Shown piece by piece: positions 1-5,254 of a DNA stretch of 5,472 nucleotides. The DNA is taken from the NCBI GenBank assembly GCA_012974315.1, contig JAAXQI010000168.1, positions 1-5,472 on the forward strand. Direction: 5' to 3'. Below the pieces are notes generated by a model, which was not told where the DNA came from, did not search any database, and was given only the letters and a program-made list of their open reading frames with translations. Position 1 is the stretch's first letter, and every line of letters begins with the position of its first letter. The DNA comes from Desulfobacterales bacterium. GTDB lineage: Bacteria > Desulfobacterota > Desulfobulbia > Desulfobulbales > BM004. The position numbers and the translations under genes are program-made.

Positions 1-2
1 CT

Positions 3-392
3 ACTGGCACGATCAGCCGAACAACCCTGCAGGTCAGCAATCTTTCCTGCACTTCCTGCCTGAACACTATTGCAGATGAGCTGCGCAATATCCCGGAAAC
101 ATACGGCATGGATGCTTATTTAAGCAGAGGGGTCGTCATTGTTGATCATACAAGCACCTATGATAATGCCAAAATTGCTTCGACTATTTCAGGTCTCGGC
201 TATCCGGCAAAGGTTGTTTCCAGCAATGAAATACCAGCTCAGAAAGCTTTTTCAACAACAAAAGATAATGGGTCTCCCAATCAGGTGGCGCGCTCAGGCA
301 GCGGCTGCAACACCAAAGGTCCCTGCAATGCAACATCTACATCATGGCAGCAATTGTACAACCGATATTTTACCCAGACAAACTCAAAATAG
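3..392 (+). CDS. HMA (heavy-metal-associated) domain protein, 3' part
   Basis: The gene enters from the left edge in reading frame 3, so its start and any signal peptide are unseen; 129 codons are visible. The first ~65 visible residues follow the HMA pattern: a strand (TTLQV), then SCTSC with the metal-site cysteines at codons 48-50 and 57-59, a helix, two strands (GVVIVDH), a second helix and a closing GYPAKVV strand. This is the fold of small copper, mercury or zinc chaperones and of P-type ATPase metal-binding domains. A polar linker follows, then a tail with a second cysteine pair, CNTKGPC (306-308 and 324-326), and the aromatic end SWQQLYNRYF. The stop is 34 bases before the DUF2318 lipoprotein gene, so the two are probably cotranscribed. 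The domain call is strong. The metal and the location in the cell are not decidable here. Confidence 0.85.
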   Translation, partial: TGTISRTTLQVSNLSCTSCLNTIADELRNIPETYGMDAYLSRGVVIVDHTSTYDNAKIASTISGLGYPAKVVSSNEIPAQKAFSTTKDNGSPNQVARSGSGCNTKGPCNATSTSWQQLYNRYFTQTNSK

Positions 393-412
393 TTAATCAA
401 CAAACAATATAC

Positions 413-418
413 GGAGGT
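413..418 (+). promoter_or_regulatory. Shine-Dalgarno site of the DUF2318 gene
   Basis: GGAGGT lies 8 bases before the ATG at 427. It is the strongest ribosome binding site in the window and fixes the start so that a complete lipoprotein signal peptide is encoded. Confidence 0.85.
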
Positions 419-426
419 CTTTTAAG

Positions 427-912
427 ATGTTCACTATCAGAAAAAATTTAACAATAACTACAATTCTTCTACTGCTCATTGCGGCTATATTGAGTGGATG
501 CTCCAACGCCACTTCTTCACCAGGTAAAAGCGGCGGACTGATTACACCGACCAACGGAAAAATCGAAATCCCCGTGGCTGACATCAATGACGGCAAAGCC
601 CATCATTTCCAGGTCAAGTCGGATGACGGCACCATGGTCACCTTTTTTGTCCTGAAAAGTGCTGACGGAGTGCTTCGTGCAGCCATTGATGCCTGCGATG
701 TCTGTTACCGCTCAGGCCTTGGTTATTACCAGGAAGGCGACAACATGGTCTGCAAGAACTGCGGCCAGAAGTTTGCCTCGAATAAAATCAATGTCATCAA
801 GGGTGGCTGTAATCCGGCTCCTCTGAACAGAACCGTTTCAGGTGACACGCTGGTCATTCAAATGAAAGACATCAACATGAACAGTTGGTACATGAAATAC
901 CGCCAGTCATAA
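427..912 (+). CDS. DUF2318 / FtrD-like cysteine-rich lipoprotein
   Basis: 161 residues. A short basic N-terminus (RKN) and a hydrophobic run (about residues 8-22) lead to the lipobox LSGC, with Cys25 as the likely lipidated residue, so the protein is probably membrane-anchored and faces outward. Residues ~45-155 match the DUF2318 (FtrD-like) family: DACDVCYRSGLGYYQEGD, then VCKNCGQKF, then KGGCNPAPL. The cysteines are C90, C93, C109, C112 and C128, a set expected to bind metal or an Fe-S centre. In other bacteria the family is often fused to membrane segments or encoded beside P19/FetMP-type iron uptake genes; here it is a stand-alone lipoprotein. It sits between an HMA protein and a membrane protein plus ABC transporter, which suggests metal or electron handling at the outer face of the membrane. 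Family call firm; function inferred. Confidence 0.9.
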   Translation: MFTIRKNLTITTILLLLIAAILSGCSNATSSPGKSGGLITPTNGKIEIPVADINDGKAHHFQVKSDDGTMVTFFVLKSADGVLRAAIDACDVCYRSGLGYYQEGDNMVCKNCGQKFASNKINVIKGGCNPAPLNRTVSGDTLVIQMKDINMNSWYMKYRQS

Positions 913-958
913 TATAGGTATGAAGAGTAAATAAACATTCTTCAAGGAACAGAACAAC

Positions 959-1387
959 ATGGCTTACGATTTAGAAAAATACCGAGATAAACGGGAAAAG
1001 GTACTGGGGGTAAAAAAACGGGGTGTCAGCTTCGGCACCCTGGCAACCTTTGTCTCCCTGGCAATCATCCTTGGCCTGGGCGTAGTGGTTGTTCCCAAAT
1101 CCATTGCCTATTTCAACACCAGGCACCTGGATGATGCCATCTACAAATTACAGAATGCTGAAACCTGGCCACCGGACGCAATTACTGCTATCCAGGAACT
1201 GGCTGGAGTCAAGAGTGCTGAAACGGACAACAACAGCTCAAGGATAGTTATTACTTTTGACAAGTCAATTACCGGCACTGCTGACATAAACGCATTCTTC
1301 AAACAGAAAAATATTCAGACAGTTCTGCTCAACCAGGTCAATCATTCTGACAGGCAGAAAATTTTAGAAAAAGAAGCGAAATTTTAA
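959..1387 (+). CDS. Single-span membrane protein with a possible cysteine-less HMA-like domain
   Basis: 142 residues, not a family I can name. A charged N-terminus (residues 1-21, many K/R/E) is followed by one membrane segment at about 25-46 (FGTLATFVSLAIILGLGVVVV). By the positive-inside rule the N-terminus is cytoplasmic and residues ~50-142 are outside. The outer part reads as helix (AITAIQEL), strand (GVKSAET), strand (SRIVITFD), helix (DINAFFKQ) and strand (IQTVLLN). That order resembles an HMA/ferredoxin-like fold, but the CxxC loop is absent and the protein has no cysteine. An AAGGA ribosome site lies 10 bases before the ATG. The gene is 46 bases after the DUF2318 gene and 10 bases before the permease gene, which points to an accessory subunit of this transporter. 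Real gene likely; fold assignment is inference. Confidence 0.8.
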   Translation: MAYDLEKYRDKREKVLGVKKRGVSFGTLATFVSLAIILGLGVVVVPKSIAYFNTRHLDDAIYKLQNAETWPPDAITAIQELAGVKSAETDNNSSRIVITFDKSITGTADINAFFKQKNIQTVLLNQVNHSDRQKILEKEAKF

Positions 1388-1390
1388 GGA
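1386..1390 (+). promoter_or_regulatory. Shine-Dalgarno site deciding the GTG start of the permease
   Basis: AAGGA overlaps the stop codon of the preceding gene (TAA at 1385-1387) and lies 7 bases before the GTG at 1398. No nearby in-frame ATG would give the usual N-terminus of the family, so GTG is the best start. The overlap suggests translational coupling. Confidence 0.7.
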
Positions 1391-1397
1391 TACCCCA

Positions 1398-2555
1398 GTG
1401 AAACTACATAATATTTCATTTAACAACTTAAAACGCCGCAAGGGCAAGATGATCTTTCTTGTCCTGGGGCTTTTTATTGGCATTGCAACTATTGTCACCC
1501 TGTTGTCGATCACCGAATCCATGAGCCGGGACATTGAAGACAGACTTGACCAGTTCGGAGCCAATATTGTCATGGTTCCCAGAAGCGAGAACCTGACCCT
1601 TTCTTACGGCGGCATCACCATGGGCGGCGTCAATTACCAGACAGTGGAATTTGACGAGGAGAGAATCCCTGACATCAGGACCATTGAATATTCAAAGAAC
1701 CTGGGCCTGGTGGCTCCGAAGGTACTCGGTGCTACCACGGTTAAAGGAAAAGAAGTCCTGCTCATGGGGGTGGAATTCGAGACCGAACTGCAGCTGAAAA
1801 ACTGGTGGCAGTTTGACGGAACACCTCCTGCGGCAGCGAATGAGCTGCTTATCGGCTCCCAGACAGCAGCTACCTTCAACCTGAGCATCGGTGACACCCT
1901 GGCACTTGGCAGCAGCGATTTTGTCATCACTTCCATCTTAAAACCAACCGGCGCCTCAGAAGACGGCATTATTATCGGTGATCTGCATGCTTTTCAGAAA
2001 ATATTAGGCAAAGAAGGCAAGGTTTCCATGGTGGAGATTGCCGCTTTTTGCCGGGACTGTCCTATCTCTGAACTGGTAATGCAGATCGGTGAAAAATTCC
2101 CCGAGGGGAAGGTAACTGCTTTACGGCAGGCTGTTATGGCAAAAATGCAGTCCATTGAAATGTTTAAAACTTTCAGCTACGGCATTGCCGTTCTGGTTAT
2201 TTTCATCGGCTCTCTCCTGGTTTTTGTAACCATGATGGGATCAGTCAACGAACGGACCCGCGAGATCGGCATATTCCGCGCCATTGGATTCCGCCGCGGC
2301 CATGTCATGCAGATCATCCTGCTTGAAGCCATGGTGGTAGGACTTATTGGCGGCATACTCGGATTTGTAGGCGGCAATGGTATTGCCTGGGCTGCCCTGC
2401 CCCTGGTTATCAAAAACGGTTCTTTTGCCGGATTGAATTATAACCTTGGCGGAGTAGCACTCTTGCTTTCCGTTGCTTTAAGCCTGGTTGCAAGCCTCTA
2501 TCCGGCCCAAAAAGCAAGCAAGCTTGATCCAAGTGAAGCTTTACGAGCCCTGTAA
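1398..2555 (+). CDS. ABC transporter permease, MacB/FtsX type
   Basis: 385 residues, close to the usual length of stand-alone MacB-type permeases. The layout is that of the MacB periplasmic core plus FtsX domain: a cytoplasmic start (NISFNNLKRRKGK), TM1 at about 18-36, a large extracytoplasmic domain of about 40-255, then TM2 (~262-281), TM3 (~306-330) and TM4 (~350-368). The loop after TM2 carries the family motif NERTREIGIFRAIGFRR, which couples to the ATPase. The end, YPAQKASKLDPSEALR, is also typical. Such permeases work by mechanotransmission with an ATPase dimer, moving substrates or conformational signals at the membrane rather than through a classic channel. Unusual is a CxxC pair, C218 and C221, in the extracytoplasmic domain, which matches the cysteine-rich neighbours. 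Only one permease gene is present, so a homodimer is expected. Family firm; substrate unknown. Confidence 0.92.
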   Translation: MKLHNISFNNLKRRKGKMIFLVLGLFIGIATIVTLLSITESMSRDIEDRLDQFGANIVMVPRSENLTLSYGGITMGGVNYQTVEFDEERIPDIRTIEYSKNLGLVAPKVLGATTVKGKEVLLMGVEFETELQLKNWWQFDGTPPAAANELLIGSQTAATFNLSIGDTLALGSSDFVITSILKPTGASEDGIIIGDLHAFQKILGKEGKVSMVEIAAFCRDCPISELVMQIGEKFPEGKVTALRQAVMAKMQSIEMFKTFSYGIAVLVIFIGSLLVFVTMMGSVNERTREIGIFRAIGFRRGHVMQIILLEAMVVGLIGGILGFVGGNGIAWAALPLVIKNGSFAGLNYNLGGVALLLSVALSLVASLYPAQKASKLDPSEALRAL

Positions 2556-2577
2556 TAAAATAATTTTATTGAACGAA

Positions 2578-2582
2578 TAGGA
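2578..2582 (+). promoter_or_regulatory. Shine-Dalgarno site of the ABC ATPase gene
   Basis: TAGGA lies 7 bases before the ATG at 2590. It is a moderate site in the 34-base gap after the permease stop and supports this start. Confidence 0.6.
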
Positions 2583-2589
2583 TTTAACC

Positions 2590-3306
2590 ATGACGAATAA
2601 CACCACACATGATTCTGCTGTCGGAACAAACGTGCAGCACCTTATTGAAATCCAGAATATCGGCAAGGATTACCAGGAAGGCGAAAGCACGGTTCAGGCA
2701 ATTAAAGAGATGACTTTCTACATAGATGACGGGGAGTTTGTCTCCATCATGGGACAGTCTGGTTCGGGAAAATCCACCATGCTTTCCATCCTGGGCGGGC
2801 TCAACCATCCGACCCGGGGGGAAATCCTCCTTGACACACTGGATATTTACAAACTCTCCAGTGAGCAACGGGCTGATTTAAGGAGTGAATATATCGGGGT
2901 CATTTTTCAGTCATTCCAGCTTATCCCCTATCTGACCGTCCTGGAAAACGTGAAGCTCCCCATGGCCATCACAGGGAGAAAAGCCAGGGAGCAGGACAAA
3001 ATGGCCCGTAATGTACTTGCCAGGGTCGGGTTAGCTAACAAGGCGGACCGTCTTCCTGACCAGCTTTCCGGCGGCGAACAGGAGCGGGTTGCCATAGCCC
3101 GGGCCATAGTCAATAAACCTCCAATTCTTCTGGCAGACGAACCAACCGGCAGCCTGGACAGTAAAACTGCAGACGAGATTATGGACCTGCTGAAAGAACT
3201 GAACAGTGAAGGTCAGACCATCATCATGGTCACCCATAACCCGGAAGCATGCAAACACACATCAAGAACAATCCAGGTCAAAGACGGCTCCTGTTATGAA
3301 CATTAG
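2590..3306 (+). CDS. ABC transporter ATPase, LolD/MacB type
   Basis: 238 residues, a full single nucleotide-binding domain. The motifs are intact and in order: A-loop tyrosine (Y28), Walker A GQSGSGKST (55-63), Q-loop Q107 in FQSFQLIPYLTVLENV, signature LSGGEQERVAIARA (159-172), Walker B ILLADE (179-184), D-loop SLDS (188-191) and H-loop H216 in VTHN. The signature has E where many relatives have Q (GEQER rather than GEQQR), a minor change. The FQ-F-L-P-L-TVLENV stretch is typical of the LolD/MacB/FtsE branch that pairs with FtsX-type permeases, so the partner is the permease directly upstream. The cytoplasmic ATPase dimer would power that permease. A start at 2590 leaves an 18-residue polar N-terminal extension. 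The last base of the final His codon and the whole stop codon fall inside the first copy of a tandem repeat that begins at 3303. Confidence 0.95.
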   Translation: MTNNTTHDSAVGTNVQHLIEIQNIGKDYQEGESTVQAIKEMTFYIDDGEFVSIMGQSGSGKSTMLSILGGLNHPTRGEILLDTLDIYKLSSEQRADLRSEYIGVIFQSFQLIPYLTVLENVKLPMAITGRKAREQDKMARNVLARVGLANKADRLPDQLSGGEQERVAIARAIVNKPPILLADEPTGSLDSKTADEIMDLLKELNSEGQTIIMVTHNPEACKHTSRTIQVKDGSCYEH

Positions 3307-3314
3307 TAAAAACA

Positions 3315-3328
3315 TGAGAAATTTCTCA
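3315..3328. repeat. Perfect 14-base palindrome in repeat copy 1
   Basis: TGAGAAATTTCTCA equals its own reverse complement. It lies 8 bases after the ATPase stop codon. A dyad of this size suits binding by a dimeric protein. It has no loop, so it is a poor terminator, and no T-run follows. Confidence 0.9.
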
Positions 3329-3419
3329 GTTGTTAGCAGCGCCACAAAGTTACATGGTTATGATCGTAATACGTGTCGGCTGAATGTTTTTTATGAAGCA
3401 GACAGCTTTAGTAAAAACA

Positions 3420-3433
3420 TGAGAAATTTCTCA
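3420..3433. repeat. Perfect 14-base palindrome in repeat copy 2
   Basis: The same TGAGAAATTTCTCA as at 3315-3328, 105 bases away centre to centre (about ten helical turns), so both sites lie on the same face of B-form DNA. This is the geometry expected if two dimers bind together, though the spacing may simply follow from the tandem duplication. Confidence 0.9.
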
Positions 3434-3535
3434 GTTGTTAGCAGCGCCACAAAGTTACATGGTTATGATCGTAATACGTGTCCGCTGAATGGTTTTCATG
3501 AAGCAGACAGCCTTGATAAAATAGAATTCGAAATA

Positions 3536-3719
3536 TCTCTGCCCGGTGTGTGCCCTTTACCCACTAGCCCTCCCAGGCTGAAGGGGCACCACGTCCCTCC
3601 TCTGAAACCGAACCCTAAGATTATCTAGAGATTCGGTGACACACAACGCCCAAGCCCAGAGGGCCATCCGATTAACAGCACGGGCAGAGATTCAATGCTG
3701 ATAAAAAAGGATGGTCCTC
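3536..3719 (+). other. GC-rich structured block, candidate structured RNA or element remnant
   Basis: Several stems can be drawn by hand on the plus strand. GTGCCCTTT (3550-3558) pairs with AAGGGGCAC (3581-3589) around an inner stem TAGCC/GGCTG (3565-3569 with 3576-3580). ACCGAA (3607-3612) pairs with TTCGGT (3632-3637). GAGGGCCATCC (3659-3669) pairs with GGATGGTCCTC (3709-3719) and encloses CAGCA/TGCTG (3676-3680 with 3696-3700). TCTCTGCCCG (3536-3545) is an exact complement of CGGGCAGAGA (3681-3690), which lies in the loop of that last hairpin, so a long-range pseudoknot-like pairing is possible. The 3536/3681 pair could instead be the inverted ends of a ~155-base mobile element remnant. 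I do not recognise the RNA class. Function is unknown and the strand is uncertain. Confidence 0.45.
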
Positions 3720-3726
3720 ACTTTTT
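3659..3726 (+). terminator. Possible factor-independent terminator
   Basis: An 11-bp stem (3659-3669 with 3709-3719, one G-T wobble) encloses an inner 5-bp stem and is followed after two bases by TTTTT (3722-3726). It could end transcription from the operon upstream. The 39-base interior is large for a classic terminator and the T-run is short. It may instead be part of the structured block around it. Confidence 0.35.
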
Positions 3727-3762
3727 CCAGCAACCCACGACTTCCTAACATAACCCAAGCCA

Positions 3763-3791
3763 TATAGTACTAGTTTCGTACTAGCACTATA
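3763..3791. promoter_or_regulatory. Inverted repeat ahead of the regulator gene, possible operator
   Basis: TATAGTACTAGT (3763-3774) pairs with ACTAGCACTATA (3780-3791) over 12 positions with one A-C mismatch, leaving a 5-base loop TTCGT. The centre also carries the direct repeat GTACTAG (3767-3773 and 3778-3784). A -10-like TATACT (3788-3793) overlaps the right arm, but no good -35 is visible. The site is about 115 bases before the regulator start. It could be an operator for that LuxR-type protein itself; this is inference. There is no adequate T-run, so a terminator is less likely. Confidence 0.45.
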
Positions 3792-3846
3792 CTATCATCT
3801 TTCTATTCTTTAATTGTTCAGCATTATAGGGTATGGTGACTGAAAT

Positions 3847-3852
3847 TATACT
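3847..3852 (+). promoter_or_regulatory. Candidate -10 element of the regulator gene
   Basis: TATACT lies 53 bases before the regulator's ATG. No convincing -35 hexamer stands 16-18 bases upstream, so this is a weak call, and the other TATACT at 3788-3793 is an equal rival. Confidence 0.25.
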
Positions 3853-3895
3853 GACATTTCGGCTCTTTAAAGCAAAATTCTACCTTGAACTCTCT

Positions 3896-3900
3896 GGAGA
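3896..3900 (+). promoter_or_regulatory. Shine-Dalgarno site deciding the regulator start
   Basis: GGAGA lies 5 bases before the ATG at 3906. An in-frame TTG at 3885 would add seven residues upstream, but it has no ribosome site, so 3906 is preferred. Starting there also gives the usual short lead (MTVPKILAIDDE) into a receiver domain. Confidence 0.8.
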
Positions 3901-3905
3901 TACTC

Positions 3906-5159
3906 ATGACTGTTCCAAAAATCCTTGCCATAGACGATGAACCTGCCCTGCAGAAGGCAATGCAGAAAGCTTTAAAAAACGAGAACTATGATATTGTCTT
4001 TGCCAATAATGGGCTGGAAGGGCTTGAGCAGTTTAAAAAGGAAAAGCCGGATTTGATATTGCTTGATCTGCGCATGCCCAAGTTGGATGGTTTCGAATTC
4101 CTCGAAAAAATTAATATCAAGCCGGATGACCCATATAGTGTCGTTGTCATTACCGGTCACGGCAATGACAGGGAAGTGGAGAGAAGCTTTGAGCTTGGAG
4201 TTAACTTTTTTCTGCATAAACCTTTAAGCCTTATAGAAGTGCGCTGCCTTGCAAAACGTTGTCTTGAGATGAAAGAGGTCGAGAGGGAACTGCGGGAACA
4301 TCGCAATTCCCTTGAAAAACTCGTCACACAAAGAACAAAAGCCCTCACAAACCAGGTACGTTTCCAGCAGAATCTGATCGATTCAATTCCGGTTCCGATA
4401 TATTTTAAGGATACAGACTTAAACTACCTGGGATGCAACAGGGCATTCGAAGAAACCCTTGGATTTGGGAAGGAACATATTATAGGCAAGACGGTACATG
4501 ATATCATGCCTGGAAAACTTGCCAAGATTCATCATCACAAAGACCTGCAACTCCTGCAAGCCGGTGAAATCAAATACTATGAAGTGTCTTCTGAATATCC
4601 TGGGGGGAAGGAACACGACCTGCTTGTTTTTAAGGCTCTCTTTCATAATAAAGACGGTTCTATCGGGGGTCTCATAGGAACAAACCTGGACATATCAGAA
4701 AGAAATCAGGCTCAACTCCAGCTTGAGCTGCATGCCGAAGAACTTAAAAATGCCAACACCGCCCTGCGCGTGCTTCTAAAACAGGTCAATGAAAATAAAA
4801 CCGAGCTGGAAGGTAAAGTTCTGGATAATTTTGCCCGCCTTGTAAACCCCTATCTTGACACCCTGGAAGCTGACCTGGCCAACACCCGGCAACAGGAGTA
4901 TGTAAAGATAATCCAGCAAAATATCAAAAATATCACCTCAGCTTTTTCCCAGAAACTTTCATCCAGTTACCTCGGTTTAAGCCCCAGGGAGATCCAGGTG
5001 GCAGACCTCGTACGGCATGGAAGAACGAATAAAGAGTCTTCAGGAGTCCTCAACATTTCAGTCAATGCAGTGGAATTTCACAGAAACAATCTAAGAAAAA
5101 AACTGGGCATCCAAAATAAGAAGGTGAATCTCAGGACGTATCTGCTTTCAATGGATTAA
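3906..5159 (+). CDS. Response regulator with receiver, PAS and LuxR-type DNA-binding domains
   Basis: 417 residues, cytoplasmic, no signal peptide or membrane segment. The receiver domain is residues ~4-118, with the acidic pair D10/D11, phosphoacceptor D54 (LLDLRMP), T83 and K105 (HKP) all present, so it should be phosphorylated by a histidine kinase. A charged coiled coil follows (~119-150). A PAS domain (~153-272) starts QNLIDSIPVPIYFKD and ends in the PAC-type GTNLDISERN. A second helical linker (~273-350) is rich in E, L, N and K. The C-terminal ~60 residues (from L358, LSPREIQVADLV) form a LuxR/GerE helix-turn-helix ending VNAVEFHRNNLRKKLGI and KKVNLRTYLL. In the scaffold helix, KESSGVL replaces the more common KEIA-xL. 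It probably integrates a kinase signal with a PAS-sensed cue to control transcription. No kinase or target gene is identifiable nearby, though the hairpin at 3763-3791 is a candidate autoregulatory site. Confidence 0.93.
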   Translation: MTVPKILAIDDEPALQKAMQKALKNENYDIVFANNGLEGLEQFKKEKPDLILLDLRMPKLDGFEFLEKINIKPDDPYSVVVITGHGNDREVERSFELGVNFFLHKPLSLIEVRCLAKRCLEMKEVERELREHRNSLEKLVTQRTKALTNQVRFQQNLIDSIPVPIYFKDTDLNYLGCNRAFEETLGFGKEHIIGKTVHDIMPGKLAKIHHHKDLQLLQAGEIKYYEVSSEYPGGKEHDLLVFKALFHNKDGSIGGLIGTNLDISERNQAQLQLELHAEELKNANTALRVLLKQVNENKTELEGKVLDNFARLVNPYLDTLEADLANTRQQEYVKIIQQNIKNITSAFSQKLSSSYLGLSPREIQVADLVRHGRTNKESSGVLNISVNAVEFHRNNLRKKLGIQNKKVNLRTYLLSMD

Positions 5160-5254
5160 ACAGTCCGCTCCAAAAGGAAATATTACTCCAAAAAAAGAGT
5201 ACGGTTAAACGTGGAATTGCCCCCTTAGCATGTAAATATAGTTTACACAAAAAA
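5160..5254. other. Short AT-rich gap after the regulator
   Basis: About 95 bases between the regulator stop and the start of Dcp similarity. A-runs and the weak dyad TTTAC/GTAAA (5242-5246 with 5255-5259) are present, but no convincing terminator, promoter or ribosome site. The breakpoint that created the Dcp fragment should lie here or just after. Confidence 0.5.

Larger units (their letters stand above)
3303..3512. repeat. Tandem direct repeat, two copies of a 105-base unit
   Basis: Copy 1 is 3303-3407 and copy 2 is 3408-3512, directly abutting. The first 75 bases are identical; the only differences I find are at 3378/3483 (g/c), 3387/3492 (t/g), 3392/3497 (t/c) and 3407/3512 (t/c). A degenerate start of a third unit (3513-3521, 7 of 9 bases matching) follows. 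The period is a multiple of three, so one frame reads through both copies, but all four differences change the amino acid, which argues against coding constraint. The unit contains a 14-base perfect palindrome and, further in, the small dyad CGTAATACG. I do not recognise it as a known repeat family, integron attC site or CRISPR repeat. It could be a regulatory array, a duplicated small-RNA gene or a remnant of a mobile element. Confidence 0.97.
3307..3905. other. Long intergenic region with no convincing gene
   Basis: About 600 bases separate the ATPase stop from the regulator start. In order they hold the 105-base tandem repeat, a short AT-rich link (3513-3535), a GC-rich hairpin-rich block (3536-3719), an unstructured stretch (3727-3762), a 12-bp imperfect hairpin (3763-3791) and an AT-rich leader up to the regulator's ribosome site. 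A 110-codon open frame from the ATG at 3296 to 3628 crosses both repeats, but it has no ribosome site, overlaps the ATPase end and resembles nothing I know. I do not call it a gene. Confidence 0.75.

Noticed and set aside
139..396. Second plus-strand frame overlapping the HMA gene
   Set aside because: The HMA frame has the CxxC motif and fold pattern; the overlapping frame has no domain and no ribosome site.
1634..1969. Minus-strand open frame of 111 codons inside the permease gene
   Set aside because: It is a shadow of a strongly supported plus-strand gene, and its product resembles no protein family.
2584..2868. Minus-strand open frame of 94 codons over the ATPase start
   Set aside because: The plus strand encodes intact ABC ATPase motifs here; the reverse frame has no ribosome site or recognisable domain.
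3315..3328. Palindrome as the operon terminator
   Set aside because: It has no loop, is AT-rich at its centre and is not followed by a T-run.
3303..3512. Integron attC-type or CRISPR repeat
   Set aside because: No GTTRRRY/RYYYAAC core pair is present. The units abut without spacers and are far too long for a CRISPR repeat.
3536..3719. Group II intron or its domain V
   Set aside because: The block is GC-rich and folded, but I see no domain V-like short hairpin with the AGC triad and no reverse transcriptase gene.
3885..3905. TTG at 3885 as start of the response regulator, giving 424 residues
   Set aside because: There is no ribosome site ahead of it, while GGAGA stands 5 bases before the ATG at 3906, which also gives a normal receiver N-terminus.
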